Shown piece after piece: positions 24,127 through 37,370 of a DNA stretch of 64,000 bases. The stretch is from Paramecium sonneborni (Eukaryota; Ciliophora; Oligohymenophorea; Peniculida; Parameciidae). How positions within the stretch are numbered: position 1 is the first letter of the stretch; every line of letters starts with the position of its first letter. A model generated the notes under the pieces. It had not been told where the DNA came from, searched no databases, and saw only the letters and a program-made list of their open reading frames with translations. The stretch is taken from positions 463,772 through 527,771 of the forward strand of contig CAJJDN010000056.1 in NCBI GenBank assembly GCA_905182985.1, written 5' to 3'. The position numbers were made by a program, and so were the translations under genes.

Positions 24127-27100
24127 ATGCCAAAAATTCTTTTTCTTCTTTCACTAATTTTAGTCATGTAAGCACAATGGACCCTTGTAAGCGAAGATTT
24201 ATTAGATTTTACTGTTTCCACTTCTAAATGGATTTTTAGAGATTCATGTGATTGGGATAATAATTCATTAAGTGGATCGATCGAAAAATGCAAAGATAAC
24301 GACATAAGATATATTTTAGTAGGGGATTCTAAGAATAGCGCAACTTATACTGTTTTAAATTTACCTCCTCATTACGAAGTTAAAGTTATTGTAGATGGTT
24401 ATTTCATAAGGCCACCAGGTTCATTTGTTACAATTTCTTTCAATATTTAAGGATCCTCCTCTGCATATTCATTCAATTATAAGGATGATTCTCTATAAAA
24501 TTATGATAAAGCTTGTAATGATGACTGGAGTAAATTTGAAATATAAACTTATACTATGACCTTTAATCATAATGATAATGACAAACTTCTATTTAGAGTA
24601 TGTGGAACTAGTTTTCCAAATGGAAGAAATTATGGTATAAGAAGTTTATAGATTTATATAAATTAATGTCATTGGTCATGTTTAAAATGTAGTTCTAACA
24701 ATTTAGCAACTAATTGTTTAGCTTGTTTTACTGATCCCTCTATTACTTTAGGTTCCCCTACAACTTGTAGTGATTGTCCTACAAATTATTCTTTTATTGA
24801 ATATTTAGATAATACAAAAAGTTGTGTAACAGAATGTAATTTCTATAGAATTCCAGATTCAAATAAAGTATGTTAATTCAATGAATGTATTATTTTAAAT
24901 AATTATCTAGATATGCTCCCGTATAAAACATATTTTGACTCTACTACTTTTACTTCTTCATCTCCTTGGGTATTTGTTCCTGATCCAATAAATTTTAATT
25001 TAGTTAATTCTTAAAAGATAAGCACAATTCCTTGTTAATCTAGTAAAGCATATGTAGGTCCATTTTTTTATAATGAAGGATTTAGTGTAAAATTATCAAT
25101 TCCTTATAATATATCCTATATAAGATTTAGAGCTACAATAATAAGATTTAATAATTGGGCTGATTATTCAGCAGTTCACATATTGTTAGATGATGTTGAA
25201 TTTGCATCAGTCTATACAATATCTTAAGTATTGACAGGTCGAAATGCTGATAAATTATATTCAGATACTAATTGTACAAATCCTAATCCTAATGTTGAAT
25301 ACTATAGATTAGAAACTAAATTAAAATCAAACATTACAAATCCTATATTAATCTTATAAGGATCTATGGAGTATAAATATAATAATATTAAAAGTTCAAT
25401 TGGTTTATAATCTTGGGGGTTTCGAGATGTTGTGATGGATATAATGAAATGTTAAGAATCATGTGATTGGTGTGATTTTGATTAGAAATGTTATTCTTGT
25501 TCATCAGGATTTCTTTATAAAAATAAATGTGTATCTGATTGCCCATCATTTGGAATTTAAACTACAAGAGTTTGTTAAGATTTAGATGAAGTTGCCGCTA
25601 GTATTTATTTTAGTAAATTTTAGATTCTAAATACATAATTAAAGCATTTTATGATTCTTCAAATACAACTGATACAGATGTAAGTTCTATCGTAGGAACA
25701 GTATCAAATTAAGCTGCAGATTTTAAAACAAAAGATCGCTTTTTGAATACAAATACTGCAATTTATTTTAGTTATTATTTGTAAAAAAGAGTGTTGGGTG
25801 GTCCATTAGTTTGGTTTAAAGCATAATTTCTTAAAAACTTCAATTTAAATCCACATTATAGTTTTAGATTTAAATTTATAATCATTTTAGGTGATGATTT
25901 TGATGGAAGTTTTGATTATGATATAGGAGGAGTTTCAGATTCATTAACTAAAGATAGCAAACCAACTACAAGCACTAAAATTGGCAGAGATAGAGATGAT
26001 AAATACATAATTGTTGATAGAACATAATCACACTTTACATCTAGTTTTTCAGTATAACTCAAATGTAGTTCAAATAGAGGAAACATAAAAGATAATTTCT
26101 GTATTATTTATGATTATTTTATACTTATTTTAGAAGTAAATAATAAATGTTATATAGTGCACTCAATATTGTACTGCTTGCACTGGTCCAACATGGGCAT
26201 AATGTACTGGATAATAATCATTACCAATAGGAATGTCATCACCTTCTACTTGTATTAATAACACTTACTATTTTGATAACACAGTTACTCCTGCTGTTTG
26301 TAGATCATGCACACCTATTTATTGTTTAGAATGTTTAAATTCATATATTTGTACTAAATGTGCTACTAATTTTTATTTATAGAATGGAAATTGTTAATGT
26401 TATCCTTGGACATATTTAACAAATACAAATAATTGTGTAAATTGTCATCCTTTATGTGATTCTTGTTATGGTTCTGACAGCACTGAATGTTTATTTTGTA
26501 AAAGTTCTTAACATAGATATTTAAATAATAATCAATGTGTTTGTCAAAGTAATTATTATGATGATGGTATCAATTAAAATTGTTAATCAATATGTGGTGA
26601 TATGATCGTAACTGAAGGAGAAGACTGTGATGATGGTAATACAATTAGATTTGATGGGTGTAATAATTGTAAATTTGAATGTTAGAAAGAGTGTTAAACC
26701 TGTGTTAATGGTTAATGCTCAGTTTGTACTCCTGGTTATACATTATAAAAAACTATGAGAAGATGTTACCCTACATGTGGAAATGGATCTATTGTTAGTG
26801 AAGAATAATGTGAAGATAATAATCTGACTCCTTATGATGGCTGTTTTAATTGTTAATTCTAATGTTAAACTTAATGCACAAACTGCATATATGGAAAATG
26901 TTATCAATGTGATGATTCCATAGGTTATTACATTAATTTGGCTACTTATAAATGTCTTACTATATGTGGTGATTTAATTGTTGCTGGTGGAGAAATATGC
27001 GATGATGGAAATAACAATCCATTTGATGGATGTAATAATTGCAATTATTCATGTGATTCTTTTTGTGATTTATGTATTAAAGGAATTTGTACTAAATGCA

Positions 27101-30100
27101 AATAAGGCTTCTACTTACTAAATAAAAATGGAAAATGTGCCCCAATATGTGGAGACAAACTTGCAACATACTATGAAGAATGTGATGATGGCAATTTAAT
27201 TAATTATGATGGATGTGATTCATGCAATCTGGCTTGTTAAGAATAATGTACATCATGTATTTTTGGAAGTTGTTATGAATGTAATACACCAGGTTATTAA
27301 TTAAATCCTAAACTCAAGGAGTGTATTCCAATTTGTGGGGATAATGTTCTATCTCTATTAATTGAATAATGCGATGATGGTAACTAAACATTTGAAGATG
27401 GATGCTTTTAATGTAAATATGAATGTTAAGCTGAATGTCAAACCTGTGCAGCAGGTATTTGTTATAATTGCAAAAAAAACTATTATCTTAGCTCTGAAAA
27501 TGCTTGTCTTCCTATCTGTGGTGATGGAGTTATTACCAAATATGAATTTTGTGATGATTATAACTTTGTCATTGAAGATGGATGTTCAAACTGCACTTTC
27601 TAATGCGAAAAATTTTGTACCTAATGTTAATTTGGAATTTGCTTATCCTGTTAAAGTGGATACTATTTAAACTAATCAAAAAAGAAATGCCTTCCTATTT
27701 GTGGAGATAAACTTATTTTAGGAGATGAATAATGCGATTTTGGTATTATTCAATTTGAGGATACTATTAAAAATATGACTGGATGTATCAACTGCTAACT
27801 TTAATGTTCCTCCTAATGTGAAATTTGTACCTAAGGTCAATGTTTAAAATGTAAAGAGTCTTTAGGATGGTATTTAGATGAAGACACCTTATTTTGTTAC
27901 AGTAAATGTGGAGATTCTATAATTACTGATTATGAGGAATGCGAGGACTTAAATTCTTAATTAAATGATGGATGCAATTAATGTATTTTTACATGTTCAG
28001 AGTAATGTTCTGTTTGCATTTTTGGATCATGTTAGAAATGCTATTCAGGATATACTTTAATTGATTAAAAGTGCATATCAATCTGTGGCGATGGAATAAT
28101 TGCTGGAAATGAAGAGTGTGATACAGGAATTATTACTATTGATGAATTTGAATGTGTGAATTGTAAATACAAATGTTCAGAAGGTTGCAATAATTGTTTT
28201 TATGGCAAATGTTTGGAATGCAAAAATAATTTTGGATGGTATTTGAATTTGAATGATCAATGTTAATCAAAGTGTGGTGATCTAATTATCAGCGATAGAG
28301 AGAATTGTGATACAAACTCAGTATCTTGTGACAGTTGTAATTTTGTTTGTGATGATAATTGTGATTATTGTAAATTTGGAATTTGTTAATATTGTAAAAA
28401 AGGATATGAATTATTAATAAATAAATGTATTAGTATTTGTGGTGATTCAATTTAAACAAATACAGAGGATTGTGAAAATGATGATATTATTCCTTTTGAT
28501 GGTTGTTATTAATGTTAATTTTAATGTTAAAATGAATGTTTACATTGTATCAATGGTGAATGTATATCATGTGATGAGATTAATGGATGGTATCTATAAA
28601 ACAAAAAGTGTGAAACTAAATGTGGAGATGGGATTATCACTGGATAAGAATAATGCGATATAAGTTTAGAATTAGATAATGGAGACATATCAATTAATTA
28701 ATGTTTTAATTGTCGATTTTAGTGTGTTTTAAATTGTTTAAATTGTGATAGAGGAATTTGCAATTAATGTGAAATTGGTTTTTTTTTAAATGTTTAAAGT
28801 GAATGTGAAAGTATTTGTGGAGACTAAACTAATAAAGATTTTGAGGTCTGTGATGATGATAATCTTGATGCATTTGATGGTTGTTTTTAATGTTAATATG
28901 ATTGTTCAGTAGAATGTTAAGAGTGTTTGTACGGATAATGTTAATTGTGCTAAGAAGATTTTTATCTGGATAATACTAGGTAATGTAAACCAATTTGTGG
29001 AGATATGAAAGTAACTTAATATGAAGAATGTGATGATGGTAATGATATACCTTATGATGGATGTTATAATTGCAAATATTCTTGTACTGAAAATTGTTAA
29101 AATTGTATAAAAGGAGTTTGTTCAAGTTGTAATTAAGGATATGTACTATCATTTCCTAAATGTATATTGGATTGTAAATATGTAATTAATCGATAGAATC
29201 AGGATTATTGTTATTAAAAAGAATGTTAAAGAGAGTGTTTGATTTGTATTAATGGTGATTGCTATTAATGTTAAAATGGATGGTATTTGAATTAAGTAGA
29301 ACATACTTGTGAAAGTATGTGTGGAGATAATGTAATAGTTGGATTAGAATAATGTGATAAAGCATTATTGTTATAAAAGGATGAATCTTATTGTAATAGT
29401 TAATGTTAATTTGCATGTCCTTATAATTGTGCTACTTGTTCATTTGGTATTTGTCATTAATGTTAGAGTGGATATAATTTGGTAGAAAATAAATGTGAGA
29501 ATAATTGTGGTGATGCTATTATAACAGAGGTAGAACAATGTGATGATGGTAATAGTGAAGCATTTGATGGATGCTATGAATGTTCTTTTGATTGTTCAAG
29601 ATAATGTGAATTATGCGTAAAAGGAAAATGTGAAATTTGTTAATAAGGATATGAATTTAATAATGGAAATTGTTTACCAATATGTGGAGATGGAATTGTT
29701 ACAATAGATGAAGATTGTGATGATTAGAATTCATTAAAATTCGATAGTTGCAATTAATGTAAATATGAATGTGATTAGAATTGTATTTTTTGTGAATTTG
29801 GTAAGTGTATATTTTGTTCAAATGGATTCTATTTATAAGGTTAGATTTGTTTATCAATTTGTGGAGATGGGTTGATTGTTGGAAATGAACAATGTGATGA
29901 TAGTAATTTAATTGATGAAGATGGATGTTTTGAGTGTCATTATTCTTGTCAATAATAATGTATGAATTGTTAATATGGCTCATGTATACTATGTGATTAA
30001 GAAACAGGATGGCATTTAACACCTTAAGGATATTGTTAACCTTTTTGTGGAGATTAATTAATAGCAGGTTTAGAATAATGTGACGATGGTAATGAAATCA

Positions 30101-32559
30101 ATTTTGATGGTTGTTATGAATGTGAATTTATATGTTAAGAACCATGCACAAAATGTATCAATGGCTAATGCTATGAATGTAATACTCCAGGATGGAAATT
30201 AGAAAACTATTTTTGTTGGGAAGTATGTGGTGATGCACTTATAGTTGGTATTGAAGAATGTGACGATGGAAATGATATACCTTATGATGGATGCTTTTAC
30301 TGTAAAACTTAATGTGAAGAAGCTTGCATTGTTTGTTAGGATGGATAATGTGAATAATGTACATTTGGTTGGTAATTAAATGATAAACAAAGATGTGGAA
30401 CTATTTGTGGAGATAAGTATGTCATCCCTAAATTTGAAGATTGTGATGATGGTAATTTATTGCCATTTGATGGATGTTATGAATGCAGTTATTAGTGTGT
30501 TTAGTATTGTACTGATTGTAGAAAAGATGTTTGCTATGAATGCAATACAACTGGTTGGACTTATGATTAATAAACCTAATCATGTGTGCCTATTTGTGGT
30601 GATGGACTTGTTAATGGATATGAATAGTGTGATGATGGTAATCTCATTGAAAATGATGGATGTAATAATACTTGTGAATTTTAATGCCATTTTGCTTGTC
30701 TTAATTGTGATAATGGTAAATGTTTAGAATGTGATCATTACTTGGGATATTTCAAATCAAATAAATAATGTGCATCAGCATGTGGAGATGGGTTATGGGA
30801 ATAAAATACAGAGTAGTGTGATGATGGTAATCTTATCAATTAAGATGGTTGTGATAAGAATTGTCGAATCGAACTTGATTGGTATTGCAAAAATGAAGCC
30901 TTAAAAATTAGTAATTGTATCTATAAAAAACAACCACACATTTAGTTAAAATTATTGTCATAAAAAGATAGCCTATCTGAAATTGAAGTTACATTTTCAA
31001 CTTAAATGATGTTATAATCTAATATTGTTTTGATAGAAAATAATGAAATTCATCCTCTTAACAATGATTAAGCATTTTTCTTGATCAGAATAAATGAATT
31101 GACTGATTCAGATTATGAATACAAAATCGAAGCTATTGTTACTGTTTAAGAATTTCCTTAATATATTAACTATATCATTAAGTTGAATCTTTTAAACAAT
31201 GTCTCATTTGATTAAGTCAATATTTAAGTCTTTGTTGATAAAAAGATTATTATTACAGAAGATCAAGTCATTTTAGACTAAAATTCAGCCGAATTGAGAA
31301 TACCTGTTCCTTATATACAAAGTGCATTTTCTTAAAAAGTAGTCGAACTATTTTCAAACGCTAATGAAATTTCCATGTATGCAGCAACCAGTGTTTCACT
31401 AATTAGCATATTTTCATCAGGTTATTCAAATCTATTCATGACTTTAGATACTATTTAATATCTTTATTACACAAGATATATCAATTTGAATTTTCCTGAT
31501 AATTTACAATAGAATATGGACAATCTAAAGAAATCAACTCCATTTTAATTAGTGTAAAATAAACTTGGTTAGACTGGATTACCCTAAACTATTACTACGT
31601 AATCTAAATCAACAGTTGAAGAAATGCCAAATAAATTTAAATCAGATAACTTACAATACTAATTTACTTCAAATATCTAAACAACGGCTCTTTCTTTATC
31701 AGCCGGTCTGGCTATATTTATAACCACATTGTCTATATCCAAATTGCTTCATTTAATACCTCCACATAAATTAAATGATTTAGGTTCTGTTATTGGTGGA
31801 GGAATTTTAAAAGTTCGCTAGAAGTGTACTAAGCTTTCTAATGACTTTGTTTACTCTGGAGCTATTAGATTAATAACGATTAATTTTTATGAAATGCAAT
31901 TTGCCTCATTATTATAGCTAACGCACCTTGATTTCAATACTTAGAGCGATATAACCAATTCAAGTGGAGCAATTGCTACTTTAGCATTTAGCTTTGCATT
32001 TACTACTCTACTTGTACAGAAAATCAGATAAATCTAAACTAAATAATCTATCACAATGAAGCATTATATTCACACAATATTACAATAAGATAATAAAGAT
32101 CTTTAAAAATCAACATGGTAAATACAATATAATACAATCTTACTGGTAAAGAAGTCGCTTTACATGTTTATCATTATTTGTCTCTAAAGTTAAGGTCTTT
32201 ATTAAACTATTGGTGTTGCCACATAAGCAGCAGCATTTGCCACTTATCTGGCTGTATCTTCACCTTTTTCGAATAATGAAGACTAAATCAAATAAATGAT
32301 TACAGAGTTAGGAATGCTTGCTAATTCTCTAAGTTTTTGCTCATACTATACACACGATTATTTTTCCATATCGAAAGAAAACTTAAATTAAGTTGGATGG
32401 TTTAACATAGGCATTTTTACAACTGTGTTATCTTCTAACTTAGCAGTTGATCTCATAACTCAAATGAAAATCTTATACAAAAAAGTGAAGAAAACAATCA
32501 ATAAACTTATCGAATCATAAAAGCCTTCATAGTCAAGAGTCTAACCTATTTTTGTGTGA
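24127..32559 (+). CDS. Giant cysteine-rich surface protein with about 24 DUF4215 repeats and a polytopic C-terminus, 2795 aa
   Basis: Two introns, 25601-25623 (23 nt) and 26136-26157 (22 nt), leave 8388 nt, exactly 2796 codons. The N-terminus is a signal peptide (MPKILFLLSLILVMQAQW). Residues ~20-480 are an ectodomain with CxxC clusters. Residues ~480-670 form a beta-rich domain. Residues ~670-800 are furin/TNFR-like Cys repeats. Residues ~806-2231 contain about 24 DUF4215 units, many with the full CGDxxVxxxEQCDDGN...DGCxxC pattern. After residue ~2231 the Cys repeats stop. A Cys-poor beta-type domain is followed by several hydrophobic segments from ~2505 (for example LSLSAGLAIFITTLSIS) and a polar, basic tail. 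It is paralogous to the minus-strand gene at 7495-14112. A surface or ciliary role is inferred; the ligand is unknown. Confidence 0.9.
26589..30870 (+). repeat. Tandem DUF4215 cysteine-rich repeats (about 24 units)
   Basis: Each unit is about 55-62 residues. Most carry CGD at the start, E-x-C-D-D-G-N about 10 residues later, D-G-C, and three or four CxxC/CxxxC pairs. One unit near 29165-29290 has lost the CGD and CDDGN signature. Others replace the acidic loop with longer inserts, for example near 27725-27800 and 28650-28720. Standard-code ORFs on both strands in this interval are artefacts of the repeat and of TAA/TAG-coded Gln. Confidence 0.88.
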
Positions 32560-33519
32560 ATTTTATATATTCATTTCATTATAATCTTATTGATATTTTA
32601 AATTTATTTGACATCAATTGAAAAATTTTAAATAAAAGTATTTTCATTTCTTTTAGTATTGGCTTTATTAATATTAAATTTTTAGTTATATTCTGGTTGA
32701 TCAATAGTGCCAAATGTTGTAACCTCAAAAAGTTCAGCATACTGTATAGATATCTTTATTTTTACTATAAAGGAAAACTCATAAGTAGAATTCAAAACTT
32801 AAATTCTCTAATGTAGAAATAAAAAAGATCATTAACAGTGTATGAAAATTTTTTATTTGTTTAGATAAGTGATATATTAATTAAAAAAAAGGTAAGTATT
32901 GAGAATATATAATACTTGATATATTGATTATAGCACTAAATTTATCATTCTGATAAAGAAATGAGATTATAATAATTATAAACTTTTTTATTATTTCTTT
33001 AATATCTCTTGAAAAATTTTAATACTAGTTTTTTAATGAATGAGTTAATAAAAATAATTAGTAAATTAAAATATTTCATTGTAGCAGATCCCATTCATAT
33101 GAAACCATTTCTTGGAGTTAATTAACTGTGAGCCATATTATTAAAATAAATAGGGTCCTGCTTTATAAATTATAAGATCAAAAGAAATATATTAAATTTT
33201 AAAACAAAATTAAATGAATCTATTTAATTCACTATTACTGACAAAACTTTTTAATTATGTTTTTTTTAATTTAACTAGTAATATATTTAAATAAGTTGAT
33301 ACCATATTTTCTTTTTAAAAATTTTTTCTTAAATCAATAAAAAGCATTATTTATTATTAATTTTTAATTCATAATTCCATATATATTGTCTAATTAAACT
33401 TTAATTTTTAACAAGATTATTTACCATTGATTCAGATTGATCGGATTCAATGACAGAATTAAGTGTTATAATAAAGAAATTTATTATGAATATTTATATT
33501 AATTTATTAATTCATTTAG
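32560..33519. other. 960-bp intergenic region between convergent genes, no gene seen
   Basis: This AT-rich interval lies between the stop of the plus-strand giant gene and the stop of the minus-strand two-TM protein. No coding-like frame or recognised RNA gene was found on either strand. Confidence 0.4.
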
Positions 33520-34953
33520 TCATTCCTGTTTAATAAGTAACTCTAAAGGTTCTTTTAATATAAGATCTTATTCTTGCTCTGTGGAAATTTGCTCAGCAGG
33601 CCAGACAACTAATCGATTAGATTCAGGTATTTTTCCATACGCGATTTCATTAATATTTTTTGTAAATTTCTATCCTAATTAATGGCTATTCTGTAAAATA
33701 CGATTTCCGAATTATTATTCAAGTATAAATTGAATTCTTGAAATCTCATAAAGAATATTATTCAACCTACATTTTTCTTTAGCTCGCTTTAATAAAGTAA
33801 CGTATATTAATTCCAAGTTTTTTATGGGAAGCTGAAATTAATTAAGATTTTCTTTAAATTTAAATTTATTGAATATATTGATTTAAAAATTTTTAAATTC
33901 TGGGTAGTACATTGAAACAATGTCATAAAACTACTAATTTTCTAGTAATTTATTATTATAAAATATAGCAACATACTTTAATAAAAAAATTAATTAAACT
34001 AAAGAACCAATTTAAGCTAAGACCTACCCAAGTTTTGGCATGGTAATCTCTTCTTTTATGGATATATTATCTATTCGAAAAAGAAAGGAACTTGAAATGT
34101 TTAAATGATAATTTTTATCAGAAATAAAAGCAATTGTATCGGGCATAAACTCTGATCCGACTTCTTAATTGATTAATTCATAGTTGTTAAGAAAGTTAAA
34201 TTACTTTTCATTTTTAAACAAAATTCCATCATCAATAATTGTTTCTTATTATTTTAACATTACTTAAGAATAGGAAGATTTTCTAGGATCAAAAGCTTGG
34301 TAATATTATTTAACAAAATCTTCTAATTTTTGTTAGACATAATTAAATTAATTCAATCGAATTGTTAAGGTTAAAAATCCATGATGTTTAGACAAATATT
34401 CATCAATAATTTTCTAATCAGCACAATAGCTACCATTTTTTAAAGAGATATTTTAGCATATAGCAAGCACTAATAAATATTCTTTGTTTGGTTAATGGTC
34501 TTCATCTTATTAATATAAATTATTTAAAATTAAAGATCCATTGTTGACAGATAATGTGGAAAAATAATATTCGTCACTAAATAAAATAATAGGTTCTTCT
34601 TAAACTTTAAAATTGTTCGTCTTAAATAATAATGGAGTAATAATATTGTTTTCTTTTCTAAAGGGATCTATATTTGATATAAAGTCCTCAAGTGTGAGCT
34701 CTATTAAAGGTTGAGACCATTTAAACTCCCCATAACCTTTGGTTTCTTATATTGAACTAATATTGGGAGGTATTTCATTGTTTATCCATAATAATAAAAC
34801 AAATAATAGATAAGACAAGCTTATGCTACTCAAAATAAAAGAAATCACTCCTCCAACTTTGCTTCGAAAAGTTGTTTTATTTGTATTTGTTAGAAGAGAT
34901 ATTTACACTCCAAACATATCAATTTTTTCAAGAATCTGTAGATATTTGTTCAT
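33520..34953 (-). CDS. Ciliate-type two-TM membrane protein, 477 aa
   Basis: A single intronless frame of exactly 478 codons runs from ATG at 34953-34951 to TGA at 33522-33520. The N-terminal pattern KIDMFGVQISLLTN followed by KTTFRSKVGGVIS and a transmembrane helix (about residues 36-57) is typical of a large, functionally unknown 'transmembrane protein, putative' family in Paramecium and Tetrahymena. A middle domain of ~250 mostly beta-like residues follows, then a second hydrophobic segment at about 311-335 (QIGSLVQLIFLLKYVAIF). The ~140-residue C-terminal tail is polar. The topology suggests a loop between two TM helices with both ends on the same side. Family membership is by recognised pattern; the function is not known. 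Confidence 0.75.
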
Positions 34954-35177
34954 AAATAAATTTATGTTATTTAAAAATTATTCTTGAGATAAATTTAAAT
35001 CATCTTCGAATTAATATGTTATTAAACTTAAGAATCTTAGGTAAAAAAGATTAGAGCTTAGACTCAACAAAATCTAAATTTCTTTTAATTAAAATTTTAA
35101 AATATTAAGCATAAATTATATTTAAGATATATTTTTAAAGCAAGAAAGATTTTTAAAGAAATTACAAGTTGAAAGAA

Positions 35178-35567
35178 TCAATTTAACCTTTTTTAGGTTT
35201 GATTCTTAATCCTCTTGCTGAATCCTTATTATTATTTCTTTAATTAAACATAAAGTTTCCTTAAATAATAAAAAAATTGCAATTAATCTGTAGACAATAT
35301 TTTCTTTCACTTTTTTTCTTAAATTTCAACAACAATCCAATCCGATTTCTATCTGCCCTTTTTAAAATTATTGTATTTCTCCTGATAATTAGATTCATTT
35401 GAAAATGCATTTAATATTTATTTCAAAAATTTGACAGGTATCTCTGATTATATTAAATCATTGATTGAGACTTATAATTTAGTATTGATTTTTAATATAA
35501 TTGAGATTTTAGGCATAAAGGATTTCTAAGATTCTTTAATTTTCTTATTTCCATTTAAACACTTCAT
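35178..35567 (-). CDS. Hypothetical protein, about 120 aa (intron model tentative)
   Basis: From ATG at 35567 the frame encodes a basic protein beginning MKCLNGNKKIKESQKS, with a QEKYNNFKKGRQKSDWIVVE segment. It reaches a TGA that is bypassed if a 27-nt intron (GTTGAAATT...GAAAG) is removed. The frame then runs to TGA at 35180-35178 for 121 codons. The composition (Gly, Asp, Trp, Val present) is more coding-like than the surroundings. An alternative 23-nt intron (GTGAAAG...TACAG) gives a different C-terminus. No family is recognised. Confidence 0.4.
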
Positions 35568-37370
35568 TTTTAGAATTTGGTAAATCGATAAATTGACTAA
35601 ATATAACTAATAATAAATTAAATTGATTCAAATTTTATATTAAATTTAATATAAATATTGAATTTCTTTAAAAATCAAAATTTGATTAATTAAAATTCAA
35701 TAAGCAAACATTTTTCACTAAATGAAAATAAATTACTATTTTATTCGTTATTTTATATTTTCTTTCATTTCTATTTATTATATCGACTATCATTTCTAGT
35801 AGAATAATCTACATAATAATAAAAAACAAGTTTAAAGAATTGCAATAAAATTTGATTTGAACTGCTTTAAATAAAAATAATTGAGTTTTTTTTTTATATT
35901 AGAAACTACTAATTTGGGTTAAAAATTAATTTTAAAATATTTGATAACTAATAAATAATCAAACTTATATCTTTTTTCAATCCTTCTGTTATTTTTATTG
36001 ATAGATAAAGGAATGTCAACAAATTTGCTAAATTATCATAAAATTGATTAGAAGTCAAATACTATCATGATTATTGAAGATAAATTTTATTAACATTTGA
36101 GTCGATTATGTTTGAATAATTAGATAGATAAATTTGAAAATTATAACTTTTCTATTATTAAATGTTATGATTTTAAAATCACTATTTCTACTGAAAAGAG
36201 ATGAAGCTAATATTTTATAATAGGTAATATAAGGAGTTTTTGTGAAAATTTGATCAATATCCTTAATAACTTCATTTGCATAATCATTTAATTATAATAA
36301 TGTTAAAATATTTGAAAATAGAAGATTTGTAGTTGAAATTGTATAGTTTAATCATATTTAAATTTAGAATATTATATAATTATTAAATGATGTTTTTTTA
36401 GACTTTTTATAAAAAAGAGTAATTTTCCATAATTCTAATGGAATTAGAAAAGGGTATTCATTGTCATATAATATTAAAATTAAAACTTATTAGAAATATT
36501 TTTATTGCAAATTGGTTCAATTATGATAAATAAGATAAGAATGGCATAATTTATAATAAAGATTAATATTTAGAGTTAGTTTATAAAATGAATTTAAGTA
36601 ACAAATCAATCAAATCTTTTAACTCAACATAAACACAGGTTAATTCTTTACCCAAGAGTGAATTTAATTTGCAAATTAAAAATAGAAATATTAAGCCAAA
36701 AATTGTGTAAATTAAGTCAATAAATAAGTAGAATAAATAATCATTAAATGAATTTTTTAAGAAATTCATCAAATTTATAGTTTTTAATTAAAATCTAATG
36801 ATAGTGCTTTGTGATGCTTGATTTTAATTTTCGAGCCGAATCTATTAAATTTGCAATTCAAATGATATCTTTTTTAAAGACTAGAAAGTTGTAAGAGATT
36901 ATTTAAATTTATTTTTTTAATTAATTAATAAAGTGATCAAGCTAATAACAAATTTTTTAGTGAAATAAACAAATTTAAATACTCTTAATACCCCAAATAT
37001 CTGTATTTTTTAGAAAATTTTTTTCCAATATTCAGGACATTTTTTTTTGGTTTTGGGAGATCAAAAGCGTATTCTTTAAATTTTAAAGCGTCTTACTCGT
37101 ATGAATTTGTGAATTATGAATGTCCTCAGAATCACTTTTTTTAAACTTGTTTGTGTTAAACAATTATAAATAAAGTTAATTTTTGATGATCTGAGGTATT
37201 ACCTATTCTATATTTTACAGAACCAAGCAAAAGTTACTTGATTTCACGATTGCTGTTTCTACTAAAATACAAAAAATATTTATCTAAACAAAGTATTGTG
37301 CACATCTTAACAGGAATATTTTAAGATATTTTTTTGATTTTTAATATAAGACTTAAAATTAAAAAAAAAA
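35568..37370. other. AT-rich region with one possible minus-strand coding remnant
   Basis: A minus-strand frame at about 36366-36055 encodes a stretch with plausible protein composition (contains DIDQIFTKTPYITYYKILAS) ending in TGA, but it has no ATG and an in-frame TGA upstream. It may be a gene remnant. The standard-code ORF at 36581-36772 is Leu/Ile/Phe-rich and has no support. The last ~500 bp before 37371 presumably hold the promoter of the first WD40 gene. Confidence 0.3.

Noticed and set aside
24102..24305. Minus-strand ORF overlapping the start of the plus-strand giant gene
   Set aside because: It is antisense to the signal peptide region; the plus-strand frame is far better supported.
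25601..26157. Frame changes in the plus-strand DUF4215 gene read as pseudogene damage
   Set aside because: Two GTA...TAG introns (23 and 22 nt) account for both and the spliced length is exactly 2796 codons.
27362..30727. ORFs at 27362-27670, 28439-28663, 29699-30022 and 30380-30727
   Set aside because: All lie in wrong frames or antisense within the plus-strand DUF4215 array; the Cys-rich frame runs unbroken through them.
9215..30870. CRISPR-like or bacterial horizontally acquired repeat arrays
   Set aside because: The periodicity is protein-coding (DUF4215), uses the ciliate code and is interrupted by Paramecium-type introns in the same genes.
36581..36772. Minus-strand 63-aa hydrophobic ORF
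   Set aside because: Composition is that expected from random AT-rich DNA; no start context, motif or conserved neighbour supports it.
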